Part shown: positions 44,649 to 56,412 of the stretch, one piece after another
How the letters are laid out: the number at the start of each line of letters is the position of its first letter
Position numbering within the stretch: the stretch's first letter is position 1
From: Sarcomyxa edulis
Lineage: Eukaryota > Basidiomycota > Agaricomycetes > Agaricales > Mycenaceae
DNA length: 64,000 nucleotides
Assembly: GCA_009761415.1 (NCBI GenBank)
Contig: QUOL01000012.1
Coordinates: forward strand, 1,111,936-1,175,935
Reading direction: 5' to 3'
Position numbers and translations under genes: made by a program
The notes under the pieces: generated by a model
Told to the model about the DNA's origin: nothing
The model's input: only the letters and a program-made list of their open reading frames with translations
Database searches by the model: none

Positions 44649-47332
44649 TCTCACCCCAGTTTCCCGGGACAGCTGAAACCTAATCTCAAAAAGAACAGGT
44701 TAATCGATATCCTGGTGTCTTCCCTTCCCAATAATGGACCCTCTTACCTGACATGCGTTTTCGACGTTGCAAACGTTGTTGTGATCAAGCCAGTCCACGC
44801 CATCTATTCGTTCAGATTGACAATGCTGATGACCACCTCTTTGCCTATCATCTTACCGCGTTATCCTGACTGACAAGGCTTCCCAACAGGCTACCACGCA
44901 ACATTGTTGAAAACGACATTCTGCAACCGTTGAGATAATGTGGTACATTCAAACCAGGTGTTTCCCTCGAGCTCGACTCTCACAGTCCCGCGAATGAACA
45001 GGTGCCGGGTCTTTCTTATCCCGATACCAGCTCTCTTTCATATGCTGCATCTACCTGACGTTCATCTAGACGTTCCTCGATACAACAACGACCTACGTAT
45101 CTCCGCCTATGCCGATACGCCTTATGAATGTTTGACTATCTCTTGTATATGCCCGAGCTTTGAAGGTCCCGTGGTTCAGGTCATGGGCTTCTTCTTCCTG
45201 ACGCTCAGGGATCTTCTTTTTTGATTTAAATTCTACAATGCCTGCATCCGCTATGCACTTTTCGCAAGTACCGGAACAAGAACGATATCTTGATCGGTCC
45301 GGTCTATACCGCTCGGGATAAGAAATCTTCCCATACTGGAAGATGATGCACTGGTCGTGTTCCAACGTCCTTGACTTTCATGCTAATCTGGCTGCCGCAG
45401 ACTTCGAGAGCGGATTCCGGTAGAAATCGAGTTCAGGCTCCATACCACGCTCATCACTGAGATACTTAGTACACATGTAAGCCTGAGTTTATCTATCTCC
45501 GCTGCCTGCTGCTCTACACTGTCTGATAACAGATGCTTCAAGTGATGAATACTCGCGCTAGAACTCGCACTCAAGATTGGTACTGCCGTTTCGTCAAATC
45601 AACAAGGTGTTGCCAGTCCCACGTTCATTGCGACAAGAATCGAGGCACAGGTAGTTGTGTATAACCTCCCGGATCTGCCTTGCATCTATACGCGCCCAGG
45701 ATGCCCGTATCGGGCTAGTATCCCATGGCATCCGTATCCCACAGGGCAGTTAACTTCGCAGTTGACTCAGTTGCGAGATTGGCATCAACTCAACGCCGCT
45801 GCGGCGATGGCAATGGAGCTCTTGTTTGTATGGTAAGTTATCCGCGCTCTAAACGTTAAAGCATCCTGCCTTATCCTATGAGCCTTAGGATCGTAGCTGG
45901 GAGCAGGCATCCACACGTGTACTTTTCTTATGGTCTACCGTGGACGTCTTCCATATGCTGGCCCGGGACCTAATATCGGCCGGTGGATGATCGTCTCCCA
46001 CTGATGATATGAACTATACAGTTACTGCGGCGCGAGGCCTGACTTCTACACGATGCTGAAGCTGTAACATCCGTCGAGCAGTTCTCGCCTGTGGCGCCGT
46101 TGTCGGTCGAGGTGAGGTGGACATATGACAGGTGAGGGTACTATGGATACATTCATTGACTCACAGCTCGAGTGTTCTCATCATAATCAGCAGTTATGTA
46201 GATTGTCTTTAGGCTGGTTTGTGGTGTTCAGCGCTCTTTGTGTTGTAAATCACTGCACGATCATGCATTGCCACCTCCCAATACCTTCATAAATGATTTT
46301 TTTACGGCAGGATAACGGTCAGTATACATTTCTTCAATTCAACCGCCTAATATTTGTCATTCTGTGAGTAGCTCTTGCAACTCTAACTCGTTAAAGACTA
46401 TTGACGCCGGTCCGAAGGTTGTCAAGATGCTCTCATTCATCTTGAAGTTCATGAGAATTGTGGAGCCTCAGTTCCATATTTACGAGGACGACTACCTTCT
46501 GTACCCCATGCCCTTCAGACCTGGATTGATGGGTTCGCATTATTCCGGTTCGTCCATGTTTGTTGTTCCGTAGAGTCGAGACCCGGATGCTGACAGTTCG
46601 GCTCTATTTTGTCCTCGGGGATTAGCCTACTATGAACTTGCGGGGTCAGGGATGTATCTTCGATGAAGAGGGGCTCCGCATGGTGTCCAGAAGGATTAAC
46701 GGGCGTCTCGAGTTCTCAAAACTATATACTTACCTCCAGTCTGCTGAGCCGTCGATTTATAACATGTACACATAATCCATCGGGAATTCTTCGATGTTAT
46801 TCCAGTGTGCTTTAGGTGACTCAACGATGGGACGAGTCACCAAATACTCCAGACATAAGTACTCCTCGGGCCAGCCTCGGGCAGTTTCATGATCGAGGAA
46901 CTGATTCTGCCGCCGGGATCGAATATTCGCGGACATCGAAATTCATTATTCTTGAACTTGCTCTGTAGAACTCCAGTCTGCCCCTCCTTTGCCCTCCGCA
47001 CTCTTGAAACCCTCACAACGTTCCGTCGACCTCGCACGGGCGTTCAAGCCGTCTCACTGATAGCACAGACCAATCCGTGGTCTGCGGTTACACATTATCC
47101 GAATGTCGGGACAAAACGGAGCCAAGTAGCTCTTGTCAAAAATTTCCTTACCCCAATATCTAAAAACAGGTTTGTCTCATCATTGACGAGGACAGCAGCG
47201 GCGCCAGTGGGAAATTGATTACAAGTACTCCGTACATGTCTCCTATCCAAAGAGCCCAATCAGCGGGTTTCAAGGATCGGGAGGGGACGGGAGGACCAAT
47301 TATGCTGTCCAAAAGACAACAGTATAAAAACT

Positions 47333-47339
47333 TCATGCT
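47333..47339 (+). promoter_or_regulatory. TATA box upstream of alternative oxidase
   Basis: TATAAAA lies 37-43 bp upstream of the ATG at 47376. This is close, so the 5' leader would be very short if it directs initiation. Confidence 0.4.
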
Positions 47340-47375
47340 CGAGCAGCTTGCGGCGTACTTCTCCAACGAACACCA

Positions 47376-49071
47376 ATGTTCAAGACCTCTATAAATCAAC
47401 GAGCAGGCTCTACCTGTACCCGTGCTGGCACGGTCCTTCGACTTACTTCACGAACTCCGTTCGTCGCGTCTTCGTGTCGTCGTGCACTTGCTACGCGTAC
47501 CGCGCCGGGGCCTGAGAGCCTCCATGCACCTACGCGCCAAGGTATGTGATCCAGTATGTTGTTTAGTTTTGATGCTTCAACTGTTCGTTCACGTGCAGAA
47601 GATCTACCTGTGAAGGTTGCGAAATCATCTATCGCAAACAAGACTCCAGTCCCTTCTATCATTCGAGGCGACTGGGTTCTATTCCATCCTGTTTATACTC
47701 CAGAAGAAGTTCGAGCCGTCGAGGTAAGCTTGCGTTCCGTTACCAATCTAGTTTCTTGTTGTCTAACGCATTTCGTGATCAGGTCCTTCACCGGGAAGCC
47801 AAGACGTTGCCTGATAAGATTGCCTATGGGCTGGTGAGACTATCTCGGTACGTTTCCAGGCTTTGTACATGCTTGATAATGACGTACTAACATGTAGAAC
47901 GGGTAGAACTTGTTTCGATATCGTATCTGGCTACAGACACAAAGATATCCCTCCTCAATCCAATCTGTCAGTCGAAGAGCTTCGGAAGCAGGGATATATT
48001 TTGGATCATCATGGATGGTTGAATGTTCGTCTTTCCCTTGGGATTGTTCCTCAGGATTGTTGACAAGAGAGTTTTTCCAGCGTATACTTTTCTTGGAGTC
48101 TATCGCTGGCGTACCTGGAATGGTAGCCGCAGCGCTCAGACATCTAACTAGTTTGCGTCTTATGGTGAGTCAGAAACCGTTCAGACTTTTATATCATCCT
48201 GATGATTTCATCTCTGTAAGAAACGAGATGCAGGTTGGATACACACTTTGTTGGAAGAAGCCGAAAATGAAAGGATGCATCTAATGTACGTCTTTTCTTC
48301 TCCAAGTCATCGGCCCCGCAAGCTAACCCATACCAGGACGTTCATGACCTTGCGTCATCCTTCACCTTTCTTCCGCCTCATGATCCTCGGTGCCCAAGGA
48401 GTTTTCTACAATCTATTCTGTGAGTTTGACCAAATTACTGACCTTATTGTGCACTCATCTCATCTCGACAGTCCTCGCCTACCTCATTTCTCCCCGAACA
48501 TGTCATCGCTTTGTGGGTCATCTCGAAGAAGAAGCTGTCGTGACATAGTATGTATCAAGTCTCATTGATTTCTGACCATCACTTTGCTCACACTACATCG
48601 CAGCTCTCGGTGCATCCAAGAACTAGAGGCTGGCCGAATTCCAGAATGGTTTGTTCTATAACCCTGCACATGACCGATCTCGAACTGACTCAACCTCGTA
48701 GGAGTAACATGCCCGCACCCGAGATCGCCATCGATTATTGGCGTCTCGCTCCGGATGCCAAACTCCTAGACGTCATGTACGCCGTAAGGTCAGACGAATC
48801 GACTCACAGATTCGTCAACCACAGTTTCGCGAACCTGGATAAAACCGATATCAACCCTTTCGCTCTTCGCGAACCCGATATGAATGTCAAGGGCAAGAAA
48901 TTAGCGTCAGTAATTCGGTCTTTGTGTTGTAATGCGACAGTACTCACTCACCCTTATAGATTCGAGAAATCCGAGGCGGAGAAGTACGTTCAAGAATCTC
49001 AGGAGCTACTCTACCAGCAGAAACAGCAAAGTCTAAGCCAACAATCCAACTCGTCAAAACCCGATGCATGA
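47376..49071 (+). CDS. AOX1: Alternative oxidase
   Basis: Alternative oxidase is a di-iron ubiquinol oxidase of the inner mitochondrial membrane that bypasses complexes III and IV. Exon 1 ([20 protein letters not shown]) is an arginine- and serine-rich presequence. Later exons give [33 protein letters not shown] and [20 protein letters not shown]. The iron ligands sit in [26 protein letters not shown] and [35 protein letters not shown] is a membrane-bound helix. The C-terminus is Q/S-rich and ends SSKPDA. About nine short introns are needed. Iron-binding glutamates and histidines are all present, so the protein is probably active. Confidence 0.95.
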
Positions 49072-49601
49072 TACCAACCACTTCACTTCCTCCTCCGCAT
49101 AACGTTTGCCTGGACACTTTAGAGTCCAGGTTCTAACGCACCCACATTATTTTTCTAAAAAAGGAAATCTCGTCAAATTTATTCCGGCACACGTGTTCTC
49201 GCCACGTGTTCCTCCGTGTTCGCCCCGAACCTTTCCGTTATTAGTCAGGAAGCATTAGTCAGGAAATGGCGCCTGCGCGGCGCTATATTGTTTGAAGCGC
49301 ACAGGAAACCGTTCGGGCCGGAGGTGTGCAAACGCTAGACAAGACTGAAATTCACGATTTGGAGGTAAGACTCTGTAAGAACCCACTACTAAAGTAGTGG
49401 GCAGTCCAAGGGCAGTTTTCGAGTCAGTGCGGTTGATTTTGTTGAAAAAAAAACAAAGGGAATAGTATAAATAAATGTTTCGGTCGACGACAAGTTTGGT
49501 TCGACTGTAGATGGTTCGTTGTATCTATGTACCGTACGTCAGATGTCCTTTTGGTGCAGGATTTGTACGATTGGTCCCTCTGCGATAGGTCGTCCTTGAT
49601 G
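49072..49601. other. Convergent 3' region after alternative oxidase
   Basis: No gene. A strong inverted repeat CCCACTAC-taaa-GTAGTGGG is at 49382-49401. Two direct copies of TTAGTCAGGAA lie near 49240-49266. Confidence 0.45.
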
Positions 49602-50568
49602 TCAGATTAGGTATTTAGGATATGCGTGCCACAAGAATATTTGGGAAATAAATGTACCGTTAGGTATCCCTCGAGAGACATCGTTCGTTACTACCCAGCA
49701 CAGAATGTCCCCTACTCGTCGCACTGTTGTAACTTCTTTTTCGCGGACCTCGTCGTCTCGTAATAGACACAACGACTCTTCGTTGCGTAACAAGTACCGT
49801 ATATGAATAGCTCCGTCTGACACGAATCTGTCTTGCGAGCTGAGGATATACTTCGAGTATAAGAACGTAGTTCGTGGAAATACTGAGATGGCTCTTTGCG
49901 ATGTGATCACGTTCATGGCGTTGGCTATAATATCAAGTGAATAGGAAGTTCGATCAGAAGGGTGAGTACTTACTGTTTCCGCAAGATAGCAGGAACCATA
50001 AAGGGTCTTTTTGCACCAAGTGGATTGCAACTACCCATTGCAATACAGAGACCTTGCGAAATAAGTAGGTGCGTACACGGAAGTTGTTGGCGGGAAGAAA
50101 GGATGTCATGAACCTGCCGTTATTCGGACACTGGTAGAGTTCTGGTCCCAAGAACTCCATCATTCGACTAAATCCTTTTCTTCCCATGCAGATATCCATT
50201 ATTCTCGTTGGGTGGGGTGCTCTGCCAAAGAATTCCGATACTGACGGACCGCAAATAAATGCGTTAGTCTCGTCTAATACCGATAGGAACTCGGTAACGT
50301 CTCTGAACCATCTTGCCATCATCGAGCGAACATTCCACTTGGACGATATATATTCTCTTGTGATGCTCCAGATCGGGAAATTACTGGTAGACAGTAGGAA
50401 TATTTGGGAGGCTGGCCAGGTATCGAAGAATTGGCGTACGAAAGAGAGACCTCCTCGGATCAATGTCGTTTCGATAAGGGAAGGATGGGCAAAGTCTTCA
50501 GCTACGGGCGGGGAGGACATGTCGTATGAGAACGATGCAACCAGTTTATGCCATGTCGATACGTTCAC
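49602..50568 (-). CDS. Unrecognised agaricomycete protein
   Basis: Two exons (50568 to about 49975, and about 49930-49602) encode about 314 residues. The start is MNVSTWHKLVASFSYDMSSP. The middle contains RWFRDVTEFLSVLDETNAFI, then CGPSVSEFFG, RIMDICMGRKGFSRMMEFLG and ILSSQDRFVSDGAIHIRYLL. Similar W-F-R-D plus G-S-x-S-L-x-F-F layouts occur in large lineage-specific families of mushrooms, but I cannot name this one or assign a function. It is divergent from the SKP1 gene, with about 250 bp between start codons. Confidence 0.65.
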
Positions 50569-50816
50569 CTTATAATGCAGAAAGAAGTCAAACGCGATTC
50601 CCGGTTACTTGATCGGTCTCGGTTCGGAGATGTCCGAGTCGCGTGTCGACGAGAGAACCACGATGCTCCATCGTTATTCACGATTGTCGAGTTGTGGTTC
50701 CTCGAGGCTTCATTTCAAGCCAACGTGGCTCTATTTGTTTCCATTGGACTTATAAGATATCGCGTCGTCGAACTCTTCGGACATTTACTGTCGTCAGGAC
50801 TCAAATTTGAGAACAT

Positions 50817-51595
50817 ATGTCTTCCAGTCCCGCGTCCGATATTCTTCACCTTGTGATGCTCATTTCTTCTGACGACGTCCGCTTTGACGTGGATATCGAT
50901 GCTGCTCGCCTTAGCGTATTCCTGCGCAGTATGATACTAGGTGAGACGTTTCTAGCCTTTCCTATGAATTCTTTCTGAATATTACTGTAGATCCGGAAAC
51001 ATCTACAGAGGGCATCTACTTATCTAACATACCGTCTCGCGTCCTCATCAAGGTATGGTGTCTGCATTTCTTCTGTATATTTGCTTGATGGACTTGATCT
51101 TGCGTAGGTCATTGAATTCTGTGAACATCATAAAGGAGACGATAATTTTGAAAATGCATGTTCTGGAGCACCTCATTCTACAACACTGAGCGAGTGGGAC
51201 GCTCGATTCCTGTCTGTTGGGCAGGAGATGTTGTTTGATATTATTCTAGCTGCGTACTATCTAGATATCAAGGAATTGCTGTGAGTTTTCCGAATTCTGT
51301 TATCAATTTGTTGCTGACACCTTCGGTTCTAGGGATGCTGGTTCAAAATGCGTAGCGAATATGGTAAAGGGCAAGTCAGTCGAGGAGATCAGGGCCATTT
51401 TCAACATCGTAAACGATTTCAGTCCTGAGGAAGAGGTAAGTTCAATATTCTAGCTCGCGTTCAGATTGATTATATACTGAATTTTTGTAGGAGAGCCTTC
51501 GAAAAGAAAACGTGTGGGACTTTTGTTCTCCTCTTTGTTTCCGACTGTACTAAATTCGATTCCGTTATATCTAGGAATGGGCTGAGGAGCGGTGA
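50817..51595 (+). CDS. SKP1: SKP1-like SCF adaptor, divergent paralogue
   Basis: Skp1 links F-box proteins to cullin-1. Exon 1 ([20 protein letters not shown]) is followed by [20 protein letters not shown], the BTB/POZ-like part. Next are [16 protein letters not shown] and [20 protein letters not shown]. Then [40 protein letters not shown] and FSPEEEESLRKEN lead to a last exon EWAEER. The F-box contact region in the C-terminal half is well kept, but the start is longer and more diverged than in canonical Skp1. It is therefore probably a duplicated paralogue. Four or five introns are present. Confidence 0.88.
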
Positions 51596-52837
51596 TTTTG
51601 TTACATGTACACTTTCGAACAGCTTGGACTCTATTTACTGCTGTTGTATCAGCCATTCATTATCGTTCTTTTTCTTGAGATGTGCCGGTCCCGAGTGAGT
51701 TTCGACTGCCAGTGACATTGCTGAGTCCCGGAAGAATGGTCGGCGTAAGTGGCTGTGCAAATGTGTTTATATAGGGTATAGCCGTCTGAGTTCAATACTG
51801 CCTCGTGGGTGCCGGGCATGCGGACTACTATTGCCAAAATAAGTCCTGTGTGTCGGGCTTTGAGGAGACCGTCGCGCCCGTCGCGCATAGGAGACCGTGC
51901 TGCATCGACCATAACTAGATACTGTAGTCTAGAGGCTGTTCTTGGTATTAGTAGTTGCTGTGTGGCATAGAGTCCAGCAGATGTTTGATGGCAGTTATCA
52001 GTTCCTGAAGTCGGAAATCGGGTCTCAAATCTGTCGGTCGAATTGTCTACAAAAAGAAGCGATCCAACATGCACGGATGCGGGCACATCAAGTTTGCAAG
52101 GTATTGGGTCTGAGATTGTGGTATAACAATATCCTGTCGTAAACTCGAAAATGGTCAGATTCCACGTGATCTGTGTCACGATCTGTGATGCATCCAGTCA
52201 CACTATATGCGCTTCCTGATTGAGGATTTTATTCCCACAAGTGGGAGAGGTCTCAGGCCTTTTCTCACTTACACTCACCAATGTACTACCTGCACTATTT
52301 TGCCCCGACACCACAAATATCAAAATCTTGCTCTATCAGCAGATTAGCATCTGGTGTATGGACCTCGATGCTCAAAACTGAACAACTCAAATAGCTTGAA
52401 GGCCTTGATATGGACAAATGTGAGCAGAAAATTATATCATTTTTGTAAGTTTTTTTTTATTAGCGCTAATTCCTGCACTTGTTATATAATGCTTCCTTGA
52501 GCTCAAAAAAATAGATAAAAATATATTGGAATATACAGGTAAGTCAAGTATCTTCACTTTGGCTCTGAGAATTCTAGATATGATGGTTTGTCGTCGGGAA
52601 ACTGACAGTACCAGGGCTCATTTGCTACCGCATCTGACGGTTTTGATCAGTTATGATTGTCTTCATTATAACACGCAGCTATACTTACTATCCTGGTGCT
52701 GTTGTCGATGAGACTGCATGTTCTTTGGGTATGGAGTAAATTGTATGTTTGATGAAGGCATCATCTTCTGAGTGCGGACAACTGAGCCTATACAAAGATG
52801 TGAATCGTTGGGAACATTTGGATTGAATGACTGTACA
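51596..52837. other. Intergenic region
   Basis: No supported gene. A 176-codon minus-strand frame at 51649-52179 lacks any recognisable motif. A small perfect inverted repeat CCCAC-aa-GTGGG lies near 52233-52245. A T-rich tract is at 52440-52460. Confidence 0.4.
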
Positions 52838-55054
52838 CTAACCTTGGCAAGAGCTGATTAATCTTGGGTGTACATGATCCTGCGGTAAATATTTGCCGAT
52901 GGTGTATGATGGCAGAAGAGGAGTGCATACAATCGGTCGAAAAGGAATAGGTACCATCAGTTGAATAGACGTAGGCGCACCAGGCTGAAAAGCGGTGGGT
53001 GCCCTGGATTGAAAAAGTGTGGGTGTGCTAGGCTGAAAAGGGGTGGGTGTGCCGGGCCAAAAAGCAGTAGGTGCCTCGAGTTGAAAAGCGGTGTAGGGTG
53101 CCTCAGGTCGAAACCTGGTAGGTGTCCCAGGTGGAAAAGCGGTGGAGGGTGTCTCGGGTCGAAATGTGGTAGGTGCCCCAGGTGGAAAAGGGGTGAAGGG
53201 TGCCTCGCGTTGAAAAGCGGTAGGTGCCCCAGGTGAAAAAGCGGTGAAGGGTGCCTCGGGTCGAAACGTGGTAGGCGCCCTAGGTGGAAAAGGGGTGAAG
53301 GGTGCCCCGGGTTGAAACGTGGTAGGCACCCCAGGTGGAAAAGCGGTGGAGGGTGCCCCGGGTCGAAACGTGGTAGGCACCCTAGGTGGAAAAGCGGTGG
53401 AGGGTGCCCCGGGTCGAAACGTGGTAGGCACCCTAGGTGGAAAAGCGGTGGAGGGTGCCCCGGGTCGAAACGTGGTAGGCGCCTCAGGTGGAAAAGGGGT
53501 GGAGGGTGCCTCGGTTCGAAAGGCGGTAGGCGCCTCAGGTGGAAAAGGGGTGGAGGGTGCCTCGGGTGGAAAGGCGGTAGGCGCCTCAGGTGGAAAAGGG
53601 GTGGAGGGTGCCTCGGGTTGAAAGGCGGTAGGTGCCCCAGGTGAAAAAGCGGTGGAGGGTGCCTCGGTTTGAAAGGCGGTAGGGGCCTCAGGTGGAAAAG
53701 CGGTGGAGGGTGCCTCGGTTCGAAATGCGGTAGGCGCCTCAGGTGGAAAAGGGGTGAAGGGTGCCTCGCGTTGAAAAGCGGTAGGTGCCCCAGGTGAAAA
53801 AGGGGTGGAGGGTGCCTCGGGTTGAAAGGCGGTAGGCGCCTCAGGTGGAAAAGGGGTGGAGGGTGCCTCGGGTTGAAAGGCGGTAGGCGCCCCAGGTGAA
53901 AAAGGGGTGGAGGGTGCCTCAGTTTGAAAGGCGGTAGGGGCCTCAGGTGGAAAAGCGGTGGAGGGTGCCTCGGTTCGAAATGCGGTAGGCGCCTCAGGTG
54001 GAAAAGGGGTGAAGGGTGCCTCGCGTTGAAAAACGGTAGGTGCCCCAGGTGAAAAAGCGGTGGAGGGTGCCTCGGGTTGAAAGGCGGTAGGCGCCTCAGG
54101 TGGAAAAGCGGTGGAGGGTGCCTCGGGCCGAAAAGGGGTGGATGCACTGTGCTGAAAAGGGGTGGGTACGCCTGGTTGAAAAGCAGTGAATGCGCCGGGC
54201 TGAAAAGCGGAAGGCGCAACTGACGGGACACAAGAAAGTGCAACCAATTGAGGAGGCGTGAATGCGATTGACTGAAAACGAGAAGGTGCAATAGGCTGTG
54301 GGAGAATAGGCCATGTACCATTGGCAATATCTGATAGGTTGTTGAACAATCATAATCAGCTTGCTGAATCTCGACAATGAGGTGTGTATTTACTGATTTG
54401 ATTGATAAGCTCAGCTTTTAATCTTGCTTTCTTTTCGTTCTTCAACTCAGTTGTCAATCGAGCCATTTGAACTTCGGCTACATCTAACTGATGCACAGCT
54501 ATGATCTCCAGTCAGTATCATTGACGGTAAAATACAGGATGGTACAGGTAGTGCTCACCTTCCAGTATGACTGTTGTCTGGTCTACATTCCAGTTCGATG
54601 CACCAGGGGTACATTTTTGAGTTCTATGGCGTAAAACTAATCTCTGTCTGAGGCACTCGGTTGCAGCTGCCCGTGCATCACGTTTGCATGTCCTGCGTCT
54701 GGCCTCTTCAGGATCTCTTGGAATCTTTGAAGGACCAGAAGCTTGAGACTTGGGACAGGAACATGGGCCTGAAACCGCAGCCAAGGACGGAACAGCAGGC
54801 ATGGGGGGCAAGTATGGAGTATCGGCGGATATAGACAGAGGTGATGGAACATGAAGCAGCTCTGAGCAGGCAGGTAGACAATCGGGGGATTGAATGTATG
54901 GGGGGTGTAAGAAGACATCATCGTTTGTGTGACCTGGTAGCAATGCAGATAAAGGTGGAGGAAGTGGTGTCAATGAACTAACTGGAGACAGTTTTGGTTT
55001 ATAGTATCGAAAGGGATCCTTGTATCTGATCAAATTTGAGTCAGTGCGCACCAT
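52838..55054 (-). CDS. bHLH-like protein with a long tandem-repeat C-terminus
   Basis: Exon 1 (start 55054) encodes MVRTDSNLIRYKDPFRYYKP, a proline-rich stretch, then a basic segment EEARRRTCKRDARAAATECL and RQRLVLRHRTQKCTP. The intron at about 54500-54560 joins VILE to AVHQLDVAEVQMARLTTELK, giving helix-loop-helix or leucine-zipper character. After a second intron (about 54326-54415), the frame enters NIANGTWPILPQPIAPSRFQ. It then runs through about 21 copies of a 17-residue unit (APSTPFPPE plus APTAFQPE type). The tail is non-repetitive and ends at 52838. The two splices keep one frame throughout. DNA binding is inferred from the basic-helix pattern only. The repeat half is probably disordered. 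Confidence 0.6.
53060..54140. repeat. 51-bp minisatellite, about 21 units, within coding sequence
   Basis: A 51-bp unit, ggtggagggtgcctcggttc and onward on the plus strand, repeats with 5-15% variation. Because 51 is a multiple of 3, the frame is kept in the bHLH-like gene. A second minus-strand frame and two plus-strand frames are also free of stops. Each unit is two half-units of 8 and 9 codons. Units 2-6 and 7-11 form a higher-order duplication of 255 bp. Confidence 0.9.
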
Positions 55055-56412
55055 AACGACAGAGGCTCAGATTGAGGAGGTGGAATAGACTAGGGATATA
55101 CAGTTAGATGATGGCTGGTAATAGCTATGTGTGTGGGATGTATTCTGTAACCTGGTCCTTCGGTCTGAGGAGATTGGGGAAGGGTGCGTCAAAAAACACA
55201 AAAATTGGGGAGTATTCTGTCAGAAAATTAACCTTGTGCTGTCGATCATCGGCATATTCAGGCCATGTCACATATTCTTTCTAGAAGGAATAATGTTTCT
55301 ATGGACCGTATCTTGAGGCACCTGACTTTCCTGCTTCTTTTTTGCATATGGTGCTTAAGATTTGTAACAATTATTCCGAAGGGATGACTGAAGCGCTCTT
55401 CGGAGCCATGGAGAATCTCCGATTATCAGGTGTACATATCAGTTCTCACAATCTCATGTTGCAATAGGTTCATTCTGCATCTCTGGAATTATTTTTCATA
55501 CCGACAAAGAGCTTAGCAAACTCAAATCTCCTCTTATTATCCCGCTTCTAAGGGTCTTGTACAACAATGACAGCAGATGCACTTGGAATCAGATATCAGA
55601 AACTTGTCATATATTGGCCAAATACATAGACTTACAGAGTGGTCAATTTGTGCCCTGATACAGTATCCTCAATAGTAACGGTCGTGGTTCCCTGTCAGAG
55701 GCATTAATGATTTGCTGATAAGTTTAACACAAATTTGTCCTACATCTGCTGATTGAGCAATCTTTGTTACGCGTGCATTTCCAATCCCACTGATAGAGCT
55801 CCAATACATGACTACGCTGCCTATCTTTGAAATACGTAACTGGTTATTCACATGGGGAACAAAGACTATAGATTGAGACTTACTTGGAGCCATCTACCAA
55901 AGACTCTTGCTTTAGCAGCTTGGGAACTTGATACAGGAATCATTTTTGAGTGAAAAAGAGGATGCAACACTCTTCTACGCACCATTGATTTTAAAGCCTT
56001 GCGGTGCTTTGCAGTAAGGTTCAGGAACCATCAAAATGTTGTGGACGTAATAGTTCTGTAACGTAATAGTTGCGGCTACTGCGCCTATCAGTCACGTTAT
56101 ATGTCCTGTTTTAGCTATATATGTAAAAGAGACTTGACCGCGTGGTGAAGCTTATAATTAATATACTCATATCCATTTCTCAGTACTGTTGGAAAATTCC
56201 CTGTTATTTTTTGAGGACTTTCAAGGACCTTGAAACCCTTCTGCAGACGGCCCGATTGTTCTGGTTCGGTTTGCGTCTATTTGAGGCTGGTCTTGTTGGT
56301 AAATAAATATATACAACCCGGATCATCTGACCTCTGTAACTCCTGTGACCGATCCGACTTGGAGTCAAGTCCCAGCTCTTCCGAGTACCTTTTACGTCCT
56401 ACAATCCTTATC
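55055..56412. other. Intergenic region
   Basis: No supported gene. A 74-codon minus-strand frame at 55669-55893 shows no motif. The stretch is AT-rich. Confidence 0.4.

Larger units (their letters stand above)
43245..47375. other. 4.1-kb gene-poor region with orphan exon-like segments
   Basis: No gene is supported with confidence. Short frames on both strands look coding in places but do not join into a recognised protein: plus 44291-44427, plus 45550-45840 (NLPDLPCIYTRPGCPYRASI), plus 46364-46573 and minus 44046-44309. Introns with good donor and acceptor sites lie between some of them. This could hold a fast-evolving orphan gene or the remains of one. Confidence 0.4.

Noticed and set aside
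51649..52179. 176-codon minus-strand frame as a gene
   Set aside because: No motif, no splice support, and it lies in a gene-poor stretch; open length alone is not enough.
53060..54140. CRISPR-like array
   Set aside because: Units are contiguous direct repeats without unique spacers, inside a eukaryotic gene.
52957..54327. 456-codon second minus-strand frame over the minisatellite
   Set aside because: Explained by the 51-bp period without stops; it does not join to the upstream exons in frame, whereas the 503-codon frame does.
55669..55893. 74-codon minus-strand frame MAPSKSQSIVF
   Set aside because: No family recognised and no neighbouring exon could be joined.
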